Source: Streptosporangium sp. NBC_01495 (GTDB lineage Bacteria; Actinomycetota; Actinomycetes; Streptosporangiales; Streptosporangiaceae). From it: a DNA stretch of 64,000 nucleotides. The translations under genes and the position numbers were made by a program. The stretch spans positions 7,998,001 through 8,062,000 of the forward strand of contig NZ_CP109430.1 in assembly GCF_036250735.1 (NCBI RefSeq), read 5' to 3'. Below, piece after piece: positions 44,673 through 52,417 of this stretch. Below the pieces are notes generated by a model. It had not been told where the DNA came from. It saw only the letters and a program-made list of their open reading frames with translations, and ran no database searches. How positions within the stretch are numbered: the first letter of the stretch is position 1; each line of letters starts with the position of its first letter.

Positions 44673-45425
44673 GTGCCCACCAAATACAAATACACCCCCG
44701 AAATGCTGGCGGAGGCCGCAGCCGACTCCCTCAGCATCGCCGACGTCCTGCGCCGTCTCGGCATCACCATCGCGGGCGGCAACCACGCCCACATCAGCCG
44801 CCAGCTGAAGCGCTTCGGAATCGACACGTCGCACTTTCGCAGGGTCTCCCCCAACAAGGGGTGGCCCTCACCGCGACGCCGCCTCCCGGAACAGGTTCTG
44901 GTCGTACGGCCGGAGGGCAGCCCGCGCCCGGACCCAGGGCAGCTCAGACGCAGCTTGATCGCGATCGGGATGCCGTACGGCTGCGCGGGATGTAGGATCA
45001 AGGGCGTCTGGCAGGGTCAGACATTGACACTGCACGTTGACCATATCAATGGCGACTGGCTGGACAACAGAAAAGAAAACCTGCGCTTTCTCTGCCCCAA
45101 TTGCCATTCACAGACAGAGAATTTCGCAGGAAAGAATAGGGGTCGTAGCCCAACGGTAGAGGCAACGATTTTAGGTGTCGTCCAGAGCGGGTTCGAATCC
45201 CGTCGACCCCACAAAACAATTCAAGATATTCCGATCGACATGAAGTCGATAGACACCAGCGTAACAATATCGCCCCAGGATTCATTCTTTATAGAATACT
45301 GCCGGAGCGAAAGACGCTTCGCGTCGAGATCCGCGGTCATACGCAGAGCCATTCAATTACTGCGCGAATCCGTCCTCAAGGAAGACCGCGCCGCCACGTT
45401 CGGCGAGGCCGGGGTCTTGGAGTGA
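44673..45425 (+). CDS. HNH endonuclease whose frame runs through a tRNA gene
   Basis: 250 codons open. Residues 1-55 (MLAEAAADSLSIADVLRRLG, then NHAHISRQLKRFGIDTSHF) form a helical, HTH-like domain. Residues 100-152 are the HNH nuclease: Cys 104/107 and Cys 141/144 bind zinc, and HVDHINGDWL with NRKENLRFLCPNCHSQT is the beta-beta-alpha metal centre. From codon 156 the frame is the sequence of the tRNA at 45139-45211 (tail GFESRRPH is the T-arm), then a ribbon-helix-helix-like segment. No stop separates them. The nuclease proper ends near residue 155. The late part is AT-richer than the flanks. Confidence 0.8.
   Translation: MPTKYKYTPEMLAEAAADSLSIADVLRRLGITIAGGNHAHISRQLKRFGIDTSHFRRVSPNKGWPSPRRRLPEQVLVVRPEGSPRPDPGQLRRSLIAIGMPYGCAGCRIKGVWQGQTLTLHVDHINGDWLDNRKENLRFLCPNCHSQTENFAGKNRGRSPTVEATILGVVQSGFESRRPHKTIQDIPIDMKSIDTSVTISPQDSFFIEYCRSERRFASRSAVIRRAIQLLRESVLKEDRAATFGEAGVLE
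45139..45211 (+). tRNA. tRNA with anticodon UAG on a class I body (putative tRNA-Leu(CUA) or tRNA-like)
   Basis: Full cloverleaf. Acceptor GGGGTCG/CGACCCC (7 bp), T8-A9, D stem GCC/GGC with loop CAACGGTAGA, anticodon stem ACGAT/GTCGT (one wobble) and loop TTTAGGT giving anticodon TAG, variable loop CCAGA, T arm GCGGG-TTCGAAT-CCCGT, discriminator A. No CCA is encoded. UAG reads CUA (Leu), but bacterial Leu tRNAs are class II with a long variable arm; this one has five nt there. Charging identity is therefore unknown. It lies inside the HNH reading frame. Confidence 0.85.
45240..45425 (+). pseudogene. Ribbon-helix-helix antitoxin remnant
   Basis: In the same frame as the HNH gene, an internal ATG opens 61 codons. 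VTISPQDSFFIEYCRSERRF then ASRSAVIRRAIQLLRE looks like a ParD/MazE-type RHH antitoxin. The usual acidic tail is replaced by sequence antisense to the histidine kinase 3' end, and no toxin gene follows. No ribosome-binding site. Best read as the truncated start of a lost toxin-antitoxin pair. Confidence 0.55.
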
Positions 45426-46814
45426 GGGAAGCGCGGCGCCCTCGTGAAGCGGGAGGCGGAGCACGAAACGCGCGCCGCGGGGGCTGTCCTCGATCCGGAG
45501 GGTGCCCCCGCTCGTCTCGGCGATCTGCCGGGCGATCGGCAGGCCCAGCCCGGTGCCTCCGGCGTCCTTGCTGCGGGCGGTGTCCAGCCGGGCGAACCGC
45601 TGGAACACCTGCTCGCGCTTGTCCGGATCGATGCCCGGCCCGTCGTCGAGCACCTCCAGCACCGCGATGCCGTGCGGGAATCGCCGGCCGTCGCCCTCGT
45701 CGCCCGGCGCGCGCCGGACATCGATGATGATCTTGCTGTCGGCGTGCCGTTCGGCGTTGTCGATGAGGTTGGTGAGAAGGCGGCCCATCCGCAACCGGTC
45801 GCCGATCACCACCACACCGGGCTCAAGCGAGAACTCACACCCGTTTCTCATGTGGTGGCGCATCCGGCACTCCGTGGCGACGAGTTCGGCCAGGTCGATC
45901 GCGTCGTGCGCACCCGAACTCCCCGCGTCCAGCCGCGCGATGGTCAGCAGGTCGTGCACGATCGCCTGAAGCCGCTCCAGACCGCCCAGAACGGTGCCCC
46001 CCAGCTTGGGCACACTGGTCTCCTGAGGCGCGAGCAGGGCGTCCTCCACCTCGGCACGGATGGCGGCGATGGGACTGCGCAGGTCGTGGGAGGCGTCCGA
46101 GGCGAACTGGCGCTGCTGCTCCACCGCGGCCTGTAGGCGGCTCAGCGTGTGGTTGATGCTGATGGCCAGATCGTGGATCTCGTCATCGCAGGGCGGTACG
46201 GGCGCCCGGCGGCTGAGGGAGGTCTCGTTGATCTCGTCGAGTTCCACTCGGATGGCGGTCACCGGCTTGAGGGACGCGACGGCGATCCGGCGGCCGAGAT
46301 AGGTGACGGCCGCGGCGAGCACCACCGCGGCCCCGCCGACCAGTGCGGCCAGCCTCGGATCGACCCACGGAGGGACCGTGGGGGAGGCGGAGTAGACGAT
46401 CCAGTTCCCGCCCTCCCGGTAGGCCCACTGCGCGATCACGATGTCGCATTCGCCAGGAGGAAAGACCTCGCCGCACACGACGGATTGTGCGGTGGCCTTG
46501 TTGGCGGGGGTGAACGTCGCCATGCGCGGCTTGCCTCGCAGTTTGGGGGTCGAGGCGACGACCCGGCCCCGTGCGTCGACGACCTGGATATGGCGGAACG
46601 GGTTCTGTGCGAGGGGGTAGGCCGCCCTGCCCCGCTCCACCTGCATGGCCACCCGGCCGCCGTCCGCGACGATCTCCGCGGTGAGCGACTCCGTGCCGAA
46701 ACGGTGGATGGCGACCATGAGCACTGTGGCCACCAGTGTGCACAGCAGGGCCGCCGTTACAGAGGCGAACAGGGTGACACGTGTTATAAGTGAAACGCAG
46801 TGTTTAACGCTCAT
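45357..46814 (-). CDS. Sensor histidine kinase, HisKA type
   Basis: 485 residues. Two membrane helices (11-36 and about 155-173) flank a 120-residue extracellular sensor containing two Cys (114, 123). Then a HAMP-like linker, H-box FASDASHDLRSPIAAIRAEV with His 243, N-box NLIDNAERHA, and G boxes DDGPGID and GGTGLGLPIA. The usual partner would be an OmpR-type regulator; the nearest regulator on this strand (47195) is NarL-type. The last 20-30 codons after RFVLRLPL overlap the RHH remnant on the other strand. Confidence 0.9.
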   Translation of the reverse strand: MSVKHCVSLITRVTLFASVTAALLCTLVATVLMVAIHRFGTESLTAEIVADGGRVAMQVERGRAAYPLAQNPFRHIQVVDARGRVVASTPKLRGKPRMATFTPANKATAQSVVCGEVFPPGECDIVIAQWAYREGGNWIVYSASPTVPPWVDPRLAALVGGAAVVLAAAVTYLGRRIAVASLKPVTAIRVELDEINETSLSRRAPVPPCDDEIHDLAISINHTLSRLQAAVEQQRQFASDASHDLRSPIAAIRAEVEDALLAPQETSVPKLGGTVLGGLERLQAIVHDLLTIARLDAGSSGAHDAIDLAELVATECRMRHHMRNGCEFSLEPGVVVIGDRLRMGRLLTNLIDNAERHADSKIIIDVRRAPGDEGDGRRFPHGIAVLEVLDDGPGIDPDKREQVFQRFARLDTARSKDAGGTGLGLPIARQIAETSGGTLRIEDSPRGARFVLRLPLHEGAALPSLQDPGLAERGGAVFLEDGFAQ

Positions 46815-47194
46815 TTTTCAATCGCCTAAACGAGGGCACCTGATGGATGAGTTCTCAGCGTCGTGCGTGCCTCGTCCCAGGCCGATGAGCACGGACCGTG
46901 CCATCCGGCGAGGCCGGTCGGGGCTCCTGCCGGCAGATGACCGACGATGTCGGAACGGCTGGATGGTCGTGAGAGGCCGGTGTCGAGGGCACAGCGTCAT
47001 CACCTCTGTCCACGGCAAGCCCGGCATGTTGCCCGGGTAGATCGGCGAAAACGGGGCACCCTTGGTGAGCGCCAACACGTGGCGTTTCAAGCCGATTGTT
47101 TGAAGAAGTGGAAAAGCCGCGACAATGTGGAGCGCGGCCTGGTTCAAAACCTTAAAGGGATCTCCCGGGGATCCACCACCCTCAGGTGGTCCGA
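46815..47194. other. 380-nt intergenic region without a convincing gene
   Basis: Lies between the response regulator and histidine kinase of the same strand. Apart from the hairpin at 47175-47190 it shows GGATC-TCCCGGG-GATCC at about 47158-47174 and no frame with homology or good codon use. A 65-codon plus-strand frame from about 46843 is unsupported. Confidence 0.5.
47175..47190 (-). terminator. Hairpin after the NarL-type regulator
   Basis: ACCACC-CTCA-GGTGGT, 4 nt past the regulator stop on the minus strand, followed by the second inverted repeat GGATC/GATCC and an AT-richer stretch (CCCTTTAAGG). Plausible terminator. Confidence 0.5.
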
Positions 47195-47902
47195 CTATTC
47201 CCCCCAAATGGACCGAATCGGGGATGTTGACCGGGCTTGCAAGCCGGGCAGGAGCTTCGTCCTGGCGGCCACGACCACCGCCTCCAGTTGACTGTGCGCG
47301 CCCAGCTTCACCATGACGTTCTTGATGTGGCCGCGTGCGGTGTACAGGCTCACGATGAGCCTTTCGGCGATCGCGCGAGGGCAGAGCCCCTCCCCCATCA
47401 ACGCCAGCACCTCCAGTTCGCGGGCGGTGAGCCTCGCCCAGTTCTCGCGGCCGTTCGCCGATGACGCGCCGGGCCGTATGCCGTTGAGGAGCGCGCCGAG
47501 CGTGTCGCACTCGACCATGATGATCTTCTGGTTGATCGAGGCCCGGATCGCCCGGAGAATGTCCGCGAACGCGTGGTCCTTCGCGAGGAAGCCCGCGGCA
47601 CCCGCCGCCACGGAGGCTACGAAGAGGTCGGGGGTGGCGTCCTCCGCCAGGATGAGGACGCGGGCCTCCGGGTGAGACACCTTGATCCGCCTCGTGCCTT
47701 CGATCCCGCCCTCGACCCCGTCGGCGTCGGGCAGATGAATGTCCATGAGCACGACGTCGGCGCCGGACGCCGTCGCGAGTGGCATGGCATCCTCGACCGT
47801 CCCGAAGGTCCCCACGCATTCGAGGTCCGGCTGGGCGTCGATCGCGATCTTGAGAGCGCCGGCGAGCGCCTGCTGATCCTCCACCACGAGAACTCGGATC
47901 AT
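47195..47902 (-). CDS. NarL/LuxR-family response regulator
   Basis: 235 residues. Receiver with VVEDQQ acidic pair, phospho-acceptor Asp 54 in VVLMDIHLPDADG and Lys in FLAKDHAF; C-terminal LuxR HTH LTARELEVLALMGEGLCPRA then IAERLIVSLYTARGHIKNVM. Unusual four-residue insertion GGIEGTRR after DGVE. No NarX-type kinase is beside it on this strand. ATG 47902. Confidence 0.92.
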   Translation of the reverse strand: MIRVLVVEDQQALAGALKIAIDAQPDLECVGTFGTVEDAMPLATASGADVVLMDIHLPDADGVEGGIEGTRRIKVSHPEARVLILAEDATPDLFVASVAAGAAGFLAKDHAFADILRAIRASINQKIIMVECDTLGALLNGIRPGASSANGRENWARLTARELEVLALMGEGLCPRAIAERLIVSLYTARGHIKNVMVKLGAHSQLEAVVVAARTKLLPGLQARSTSPIRSIWGE

Positions 47903-48541
47903 CGGATGTCCCCGCTCACCGCGACCGCGGGCGTTTCCCTGCTGCCGCCCCGCCCCCGGCCGACGCGGCCGGCCTTGGGACAGATCGGCGGCCCGTTCGG
48001 CGATCGCCCGCGGCTTCCTCGCCCTCTTCTTGCCGCCGAACGTCTTCGACAGCCCGGAGGAGGGAGCTGTATGTCACGATTGTCGATTTTCTCAGGTGTG
48101 AACATGGCCATGGTCATCATCTCTTGAGCGGACCGTCGGGCCGGAGCGCCGCTTCCGGAGAGCGTCCGATCACACAGCCCCTTTTTGCCCGCTTTCGGCT
48201 CCCTTGACCCTTTTAACGCTTGAGGGAAACTCCCCGTTCCGCAGTGAACGCGATAATTGGTGAAGACTGTCATCTCGGATCGAGATGGCATCGCCGGAGC
48301 TGCCACGAGGTCGCCGGGCGCGGGGGCGGCGTCACGCGATCGTTCGGACGGGGACGGCTCCGGCGAGTCGCCCGGGTGAGCCCCGGCCGGCCGTTCATGG
48401 AACCGGCGTCGCCCGAGACGGCACGCCGTCCGCCGCCGAAGAGGAGAACTCCGCGATTCCACTCGGGTGATCGGGTGAGGTCACCGAGGCAGCCGAGCGG
48501 GCGGAGCGCCTGCTATCCGGCGCGGCGGGGAGAAAACGTCA

Positions 48542-48574
48542 GGTCGCGCGGCCTGTCCTCGTGGCCGCGCGACC
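48542..48574. terminator. Hairpin with perfect 12-bp arms
   Basis: GGTCGCGCGGCC / GGCCGCGCGACC around a 9-nt loop, followed on the plus strand by CGGCGTCTTTG. It would insulate the downstream kinase operon. Confidence 0.6.
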
Positions 48575-48581
48575 CGGCGTC

Positions 48582-48602
48582 TTTGTGATTGATCACCACA
48601 AA
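48582..48602. promoter_or_regulatory. Operator-like inverted repeat upstream of the kinase operon
   Basis: TTTGTG-ATTGATCAC-CACAAA: 6-bp arms, inner GTGAT/ATCAC. About 170 nt upstream of the kinase start. The TGTGA...TCACA flavour recalls CRP/FNR-type sites, but no assignment can be made. Confidence 0.4.
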
Positions 48603-48774
48603 CTATCTCCCTTTACTCACCCCGTAGGGCGCTCCCGAAAACCATGGTGCCCCAGAGACGGTAAAGGCTGTGTAAGCCGTGCCGAATGTGCGACCCGATG
48701 TGCGACCTGAGTCGTACACCGGGTTCCACCTTGAGGGGGAAGGGGTCTGATCTGCGCATACATATCGTAGTGAT

Positions 48775-49974
48775 GTGTTCGGCAGACTACGCGCCTGGAG
48801 CGGGCGCCATCCCAGGATCACGGATGCCCTGTGGCTGACTCCGTTCCTGCTGGTCTCGCTGCTCAACGTCTGGACCGTCGGGGTGATCGACGTGGTGGCC
48901 TGGGGGGCGGAGAGGATCGGGCTGTGGGGGTTCGCGGGGCTGACGCTGCTGCTGTTCGTGCCGCTGTTCTGGTTGCGCGAGCGTCCCGTCGCGGTCTTCA
49001 CGATCATCTCGCTCACCTCTTTCCTGCAGTGGCTCGTCGGGGTGTCGCCCCTGTTCTTCAACGTCTCCGTGCTCGTCGCCATGTACGGCGTGGCGTCGCG
49101 GCGCCCGCTGCGCTGGGCGGTCGGGGCGGGTCTGGTGGTGGAGCTGGGGTTGTTCCTGGTGTTCGGACGGGTTCCTCAGGGGCTTGACCCAAGTGCCTTC
49201 GCCACGGCCTCGGCGTTCGCGGCGGCGATCTGGATGGCGGGGATCTACGCGAACACCCGCCGTCGTTACCTGGAGAGTCTGGAGGAGCGGGCCGAGCGGG
49301 CCGAGCGGGAGCGCGATCAGCAGGCCAGGCTGGCGGCGGCGGCGGAGCGGGCCAGGATCGCCCGTGAGCTGCACGACGTGGTCGCGCACAACGTGAGTGT
49401 GATCATCGTTCAGGCCGATGGGGCGGGGTACGCGATCGACCGCGATCCGGAGCAGGCGCGCAGGGCGATGGAGGCGGTCTCGGCCACGGGCCGCAGGGCG
49501 CTGGCGGAGATGCGGCGGATGGTGGGCGTGTTGCGGGCCGACGGTGTCCAGGAGGAGTACGCTCCGCAGCCGAGCCTGTCGCAGCTGGACGGCCTGGTGG
49601 CGCAGGTGCGGGAGTCGGGGTTACCGGTGGAGTTGCGGGTGTCCGGCGTTCCCCGGGAGCTTCCCGAGGGGGAGCAGCTGACGGTTTACCGGATCGTTCA
49701 GGAGGCGCTCACCAATACCCTCAAGCATGGCGGTCCGGACAGCAGGGCCACGGTCGAGATGGAGTACGACGTGCGGGAGCTGCTCGTGCGGGTGACCGAC
49801 GACGGCCGCGGTGCCGCGACGCCGGAGCGCGAGGGCGGGCACGGCCTGGTCGGCATGCGGGAGCGGGTCGCGCTGTTCGGCGGGAGCGTGGAGGCGAGGC
49901 CCGTTCCCGGCGGCGGGTTCCAGGTGGTGGCGCGGCTGCCGGTCGGCGATACCGGGGCAGGTCGGGCGGCTTGA
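48775..49974 (+). CDS. Sensor histidine kinase, NarX/HisKA_3 type
   Basis: 399 residues. Four to five N-terminal membrane helices without a large sensor domain (intramembrane-sensing), a coiled linker (ESLEERAERAERERDQQARL), the dimerisation box ARIARELHDVVAHNVSVIIV with His 200, and ATPase boxes IVQEALTNTLKHGG, DDGRGA and GHGLVGMRERVALFGG. Partner of the regulator at 49986. The start GTG 48775 has no ribosome-binding site; TACATA at 48759-48764 may be the -10 box. Confidence 0.92.
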   Translation: MFGRLRAWSGRHPRITDALWLTPFLLVSLLNVWTVGVIDVVAWGAERIGLWGFAGLTLLLFVPLFWLRERPVAVFTIISLTSFLQWLVGVSPLFFNVSVLVAMYGVASRRPLRWAVGAGLVVELGLFLVFGRVPQGLDPSAFATASAFAAAIWMAGIYANTRRRYLESLEERAERAERERDQQARLAAAAERARIARELHDVVAHNVSVIIVQADGAGYAIDRDPEQARRAMEAVSATGRRALAEMRRMVGVLRADGVQEEYAPQPSLSQLDGLVAQVRESGLPVELRVSGVPRELPEGEQLTVYRIVQEALTNTLKHGGPDSRATVEMEYDVRELLVRVTDDGRGAATPEREGGHGLVGMRERVALFGGSVEARPVPGGGFQVVARLPVGDTGAGRAA

Positions 49975-49985
49975 CGGATTACGCG

Positions 49986-50663
49986 ATGGACGACCAGGTG
50001 ATTCGCGTGATGCTGGTCGACGACCAGGAGTTGCTGCGCACCGGTTTCCGCATGGTTCTCAGCGCCCAGCCCGGTATCGAGATCGTCGCGGAGGCGGGCA
50101 ACGGGGCGGCGGCGGTGGAGGCGGTGCGGACGGTCGCCGTGGACGTGGTGCTGATGGACGTGCGGATGCCGGTCATGGACGGGGTGGAGGCGACGCGGCT
50201 GATCCGTTCGGTGGCGGAAGGTCCTCGGGTGCTGATCCTGACCACGTTCGATCTGGACGAGTACGCGTTCGCGGCGTTGAAGGCGGGTGCGTCGGGGTTC
50301 CTGCTGAAGGATGTGCCGCCCGCCGATCTGGTGAGCGCGATCCAGTCGGTGCACAGCGGGGACGCGGTGGTGGCGCCGAGCACGACGCGGCGGTTGCTGG
50401 AGCGTTTCGCGGTGCACCTTCCCTCGGCGGGGGCGGCCGAGCCCGCGGTGCTGTCCGGGTTGACGGCGCGGGAGCGGGAGGTGTTGGTGCTGGTGGCCAG
50501 GGGGTTGTCGAACATGGAGATCGCCGGTCGGCTGGAGCTGGCGGAGGCGACGGTCAAGACGCACCTGGGCCGGATACTGGCCAAGCTGAGCCTGAGAGAT
50601 CGAGCGCAGGTCGTCGTATATGCCTATGAATCAGGGATCGTAACTCCGCATTCGGCCGACTAG
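49986..50663 (+). CDS. NarL/LuxR-family response regulator
   Basis: 225 residues from ATG 49986 (a TTG at 49971 would give a 4-nt overlap with the kinase). Receiver with VDDQELLRTG, Asp 58 in VVLMDVRMPVMDG and Lys in FLLKDVPP; LuxR HTH LTAREREVLVLVARGLSNME then IAGRLELAEATVKTHLGRIL. Phosphorylated by the adjacent kinase; likely controls the DUF1707 and ABC genes downstream. Confidence 0.93.
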   Translation: MDDQVIRVMLVDDQELLRTGFRMVLSAQPGIEIVAEAGNGAAAVEAVRTVAVDVVLMDVRMPVMDGVEATRLIRSVAEGPRVLILTTFDLDEYAFAALKAGASGFLLKDVPPADLVSAIQSVHSGDAVVAPSTTRRLLERFAVHLPSAGAAEPAVLSGLTAREREVLVLVARGLSNMEIAGRLELAEATVKTHLGRILAKLSLRDRAQVVVYAYESGIVTPHSAD

Positions 50664-50666
50664 CAT
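50661..50666 (+). promoter_or_regulatory. -10 box overlapping the regulator stop codon
   Basis: TAGCAT, whose TAG is the stop of the response regulator, six nt before the DUF1707 ATG. It would give a leaderless DUF1707 transcript. The -35 region is weak. Confidence 0.4.
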
Positions 50667-50672
50667 GATCGT

Positions 50673-51230
50673 ATGACGGACTCTGACGGTCGGCTCCGCG
50701 CGTCGCACGCCGACCGTGACGCGGTCATCGAGCAGTTGCGCGTGGCCGCGGGGGAAGGGCGGATCACCCTGGAGGAGCTGGAGGAGCGGATCGAGCGGAC
50801 GCAGTCCGCCAGGACGTACGCCGATCTGAGGGCTCTCACCGCCGACCTGCCGCTGAACTCGTCGCTCGCCGTGCCGGGCGTCGGAGGCGGGGTCCTGGAG
50901 TTGCGGACGAAGCACGGGCATGTGCAGCAGAAGGACTACTGGGTGGTGCCCGCGCGCATCGTGGCGAGTTGCACCTCGGGCAACGTGAAGATCGACTTCA
51001 CCGAGGCGGTCTGCTCGCACCGCGAGGTGCTGCTGGAGGCGACCTGCGGGATGGGCAACATCCTGGTGATCGTGCCGCGAGGGTGGACCGTGTGGGTCGA
51101 CTCGCTGACCACGAACATGGGCACGATCAGCAACAAGGCCACCGATCCGGGCCATCCGGACGCGCCGGTGCTACGCGTCACCGGCAAGGTCGGCCTGGGC
51201 ACCCTGAAGATCAAATACCCGCGAAAGTAG
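50673..51230 (+). CDS. DUF1707 / LiaF-like protein
   Basis: 185 residues. N-terminal DUF1707 (LRASHADRDAVIEQLRVAAG, EGRITLEELEERIERTQSAR, ADLRALTADL) and a C-terminal beta-helix-like segment (VIVPRGWTVWVDSLTTNMGT, then VTGKVGLGTLKIKYP) resembling LiaF and YvqF toast-rack domains. LiaF proteins restrain LiaS-type kinases, which fits its place after a kinase-regulator pair. No membrane helix. Confidence 0.88.
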   Translation: MTDSDGRLRASHADRDAVIEQLRVAAGEGRITLEELEERIERTQSARTYADLRALTADLPLNSSLAVPGVGGGVLELRTKHGHVQQKDYWVVPARIVASCTSGNVKIDFTEAVCSHREVLLEATCGMGNILVIVPRGWTVWVDSLTTNMGTISNKATDPGHPDAPVLRVTGKVGLGTLKIKYPRK

Positions 51231-51277
51231 ACCCGGGCGGGAGCGAGGGCAGAGGAAGAACCTCCCCGGGAGCGGAA

Positions 51278-51490
51278 TCCCGGTCGCCCCGGCCATCCCG
51301 GTCGCCTCGACCATCCCGCCGCCCCGTTATGTCGTCTTCCCGGCCTTCCCGGCCTTCCCTGCCATCCTGCCGCCTCAGCCATCCCGGTCGCCCCGGTTGT
51401 CCCGTCGCCCCGGTCACCTCGGCCATCCTGGCCGCGCCCCAGTCACCCCAGTCACTCCGAGCGTCCCGATCGTCCCGGCCGCCTCAGCCG
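51278..51490 (+). repeat. Degenerate ~18-bp C/G-rich repeats
   Basis: Repeated ATCCCGGTCGCC(C/T)CG(G/A)CC-type units between the DUF1707 gene and the ABC operon, at least six recognisable copies interrupted by variants. No gene in 51231-51645. A CAGGC-CTAAT-GCCTG hairpin follows near 51563. Confidence 0.65.
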
Positions 51491-51645
51491 AATGGCCGAG
51501 GCGGTGCTACGACGGAGGTCGCGCCCGTCCTTCTCCGGACCCCTCCGCCACCTCGCAAGTCAGGCCTAATGCCTGATGGATCCCCCTCTTCCCGTCAATA
51601 CCGTTTGGTCCGTCATAACGCCATACGTTGTTGAGGAGAGCTGCC

Positions 51646-52416
51646 GTGACCATCACCGGAGAGGTCGGCGCGTGGGACGCGCGGGGAAGCGCGGTGCCGG
51701 CCGTGACGGCCAGGGGACTCACCAAGGTGTACGGCCGGGGGGACACCGCCGTGCACGCGTTGCGGGGGGTGGACGTCTCCTTCTCGACGGGCGCCTTCAC
51801 CGCGATCATGGGCCCCTCGGGGTCGGGGAAGTCCACGCTGATGCACTGCCTGGCCGGGCTGGACACGGTGAGCGGCGGGCAGGTGCGCATCGGGGACGTG
51901 GAGCTGACCGGGCTCAACGACAGGCAGCTCACCATGCTCCGCCGCGAGCGGATCGGCTTCGTCTTCCAGGCGTTCAACCTGCTGCCGACGCTGACGGCCG
52001 AGCAGAACATCCGGCTCCCGCTGGAGATCGCCGGGCGGCTGGCCGACCCCGCGCTGTTCGACCTGGTCGTGGAGACCGTGGGGCTGCGTGACCGGCTGGG
52101 CCACAGGCCCTCGGAGCTGTCGGGCGGCCAGCAGCAACGCGTCGCGGTCGCCCGCGCCCTGATCAGCAGGCCGCAGGTGATCTTCGCCGACGAGCCCACC
52201 GGCAACCTGGACTCGCGCAGCGGCGCCGAGGTGCTGTCCTTCCTGCGGACGTCGGTGCGCGAGCTCGACCAGACGATCGTGATGGTCACCCACGACCCGG
52301 TGGCGGCCTCGTACGCCGACCGGGTGGTCTTCCTCCGCGACGGCCTGCCGGTCAGCGAGCTGACCGGGCCGACGCCGCAGTCGGTGCTGGACACGCTGAT
52401 GAAGCTGGAGGCGTGA
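51646..52416 (+). CDS. ABC transporter ATP-binding protein, MacB/LolD/BceA type
   Basis: 256 residues. Walker [11 protein letters not shown]-loop [17 protein letters not shown], signature [17 protein letters not shown], Walker [17 protein letters not shown] and H-loop VTHDP. This branch drives mechanotransmission-type transporters, not classical exporters. GTG 51646 follows GAGGAGAG. One nt separates it from the permease gene. Confidence 0.94.
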   Translation: MTITGEVGAWDARGSAVPAVTARGLTKVYGRGDTAVHALRGVDVSFSTGAFTAIMGPSGSGKSTLMHCLAGLDTVSGGQVRIGDVELTGLNDRQLTMLRRERIGFVFQAFNLLPTLTAEQNIRLPLEIAGRLADPALFDLVVETVGLRDRLGHRPSELSGGQQQRVAVARALISRPQVIFADEPTGNLDSRSGAEVLSFLRTSVRELDQTIVMVTHDPVAASYADRVVFLRDGLPVSELTGPTPQSVLDTLMKLEA

Positions 52417-52417
52417 G

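Larger units (their letters stand above)
47903..48774. other. 872-nt region without a convincing gene
   Basis: Lies between divergent regulator (minus) and kinase (plus) genes. A minus-strand frame ending in ATGA overlap with the regulator start at 47899 is open for 188 codons but is Arg/Pro-rich without homology. The region holds a 12-bp-arm hairpin (48542-48574), an inverted repeat (48582-48602) and AT-rich promoter-like sequence near 48757. Confidence 0.5.

Noticed and set aside
45139-45211. Amber-suppressor tRNA
   Set aside because: A UAG codon needs anticodon CUA; this loop gives UAG, which reads CUA (Leu).
46843-47040. 65-codon plus-strand frame between regulator and kinase
   Set aside because: No recognisable protein, no coding-type GC3 pattern, no homologous motif.
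47899-48462. 188-codon minus-strand frame coupled (ATGA) to the response regulator
   Set aside because: Arg/Pro/Gly-rich low-complexity sequence without a domain; a 4-nt overlap can arise by chance in GC-rich DNA.
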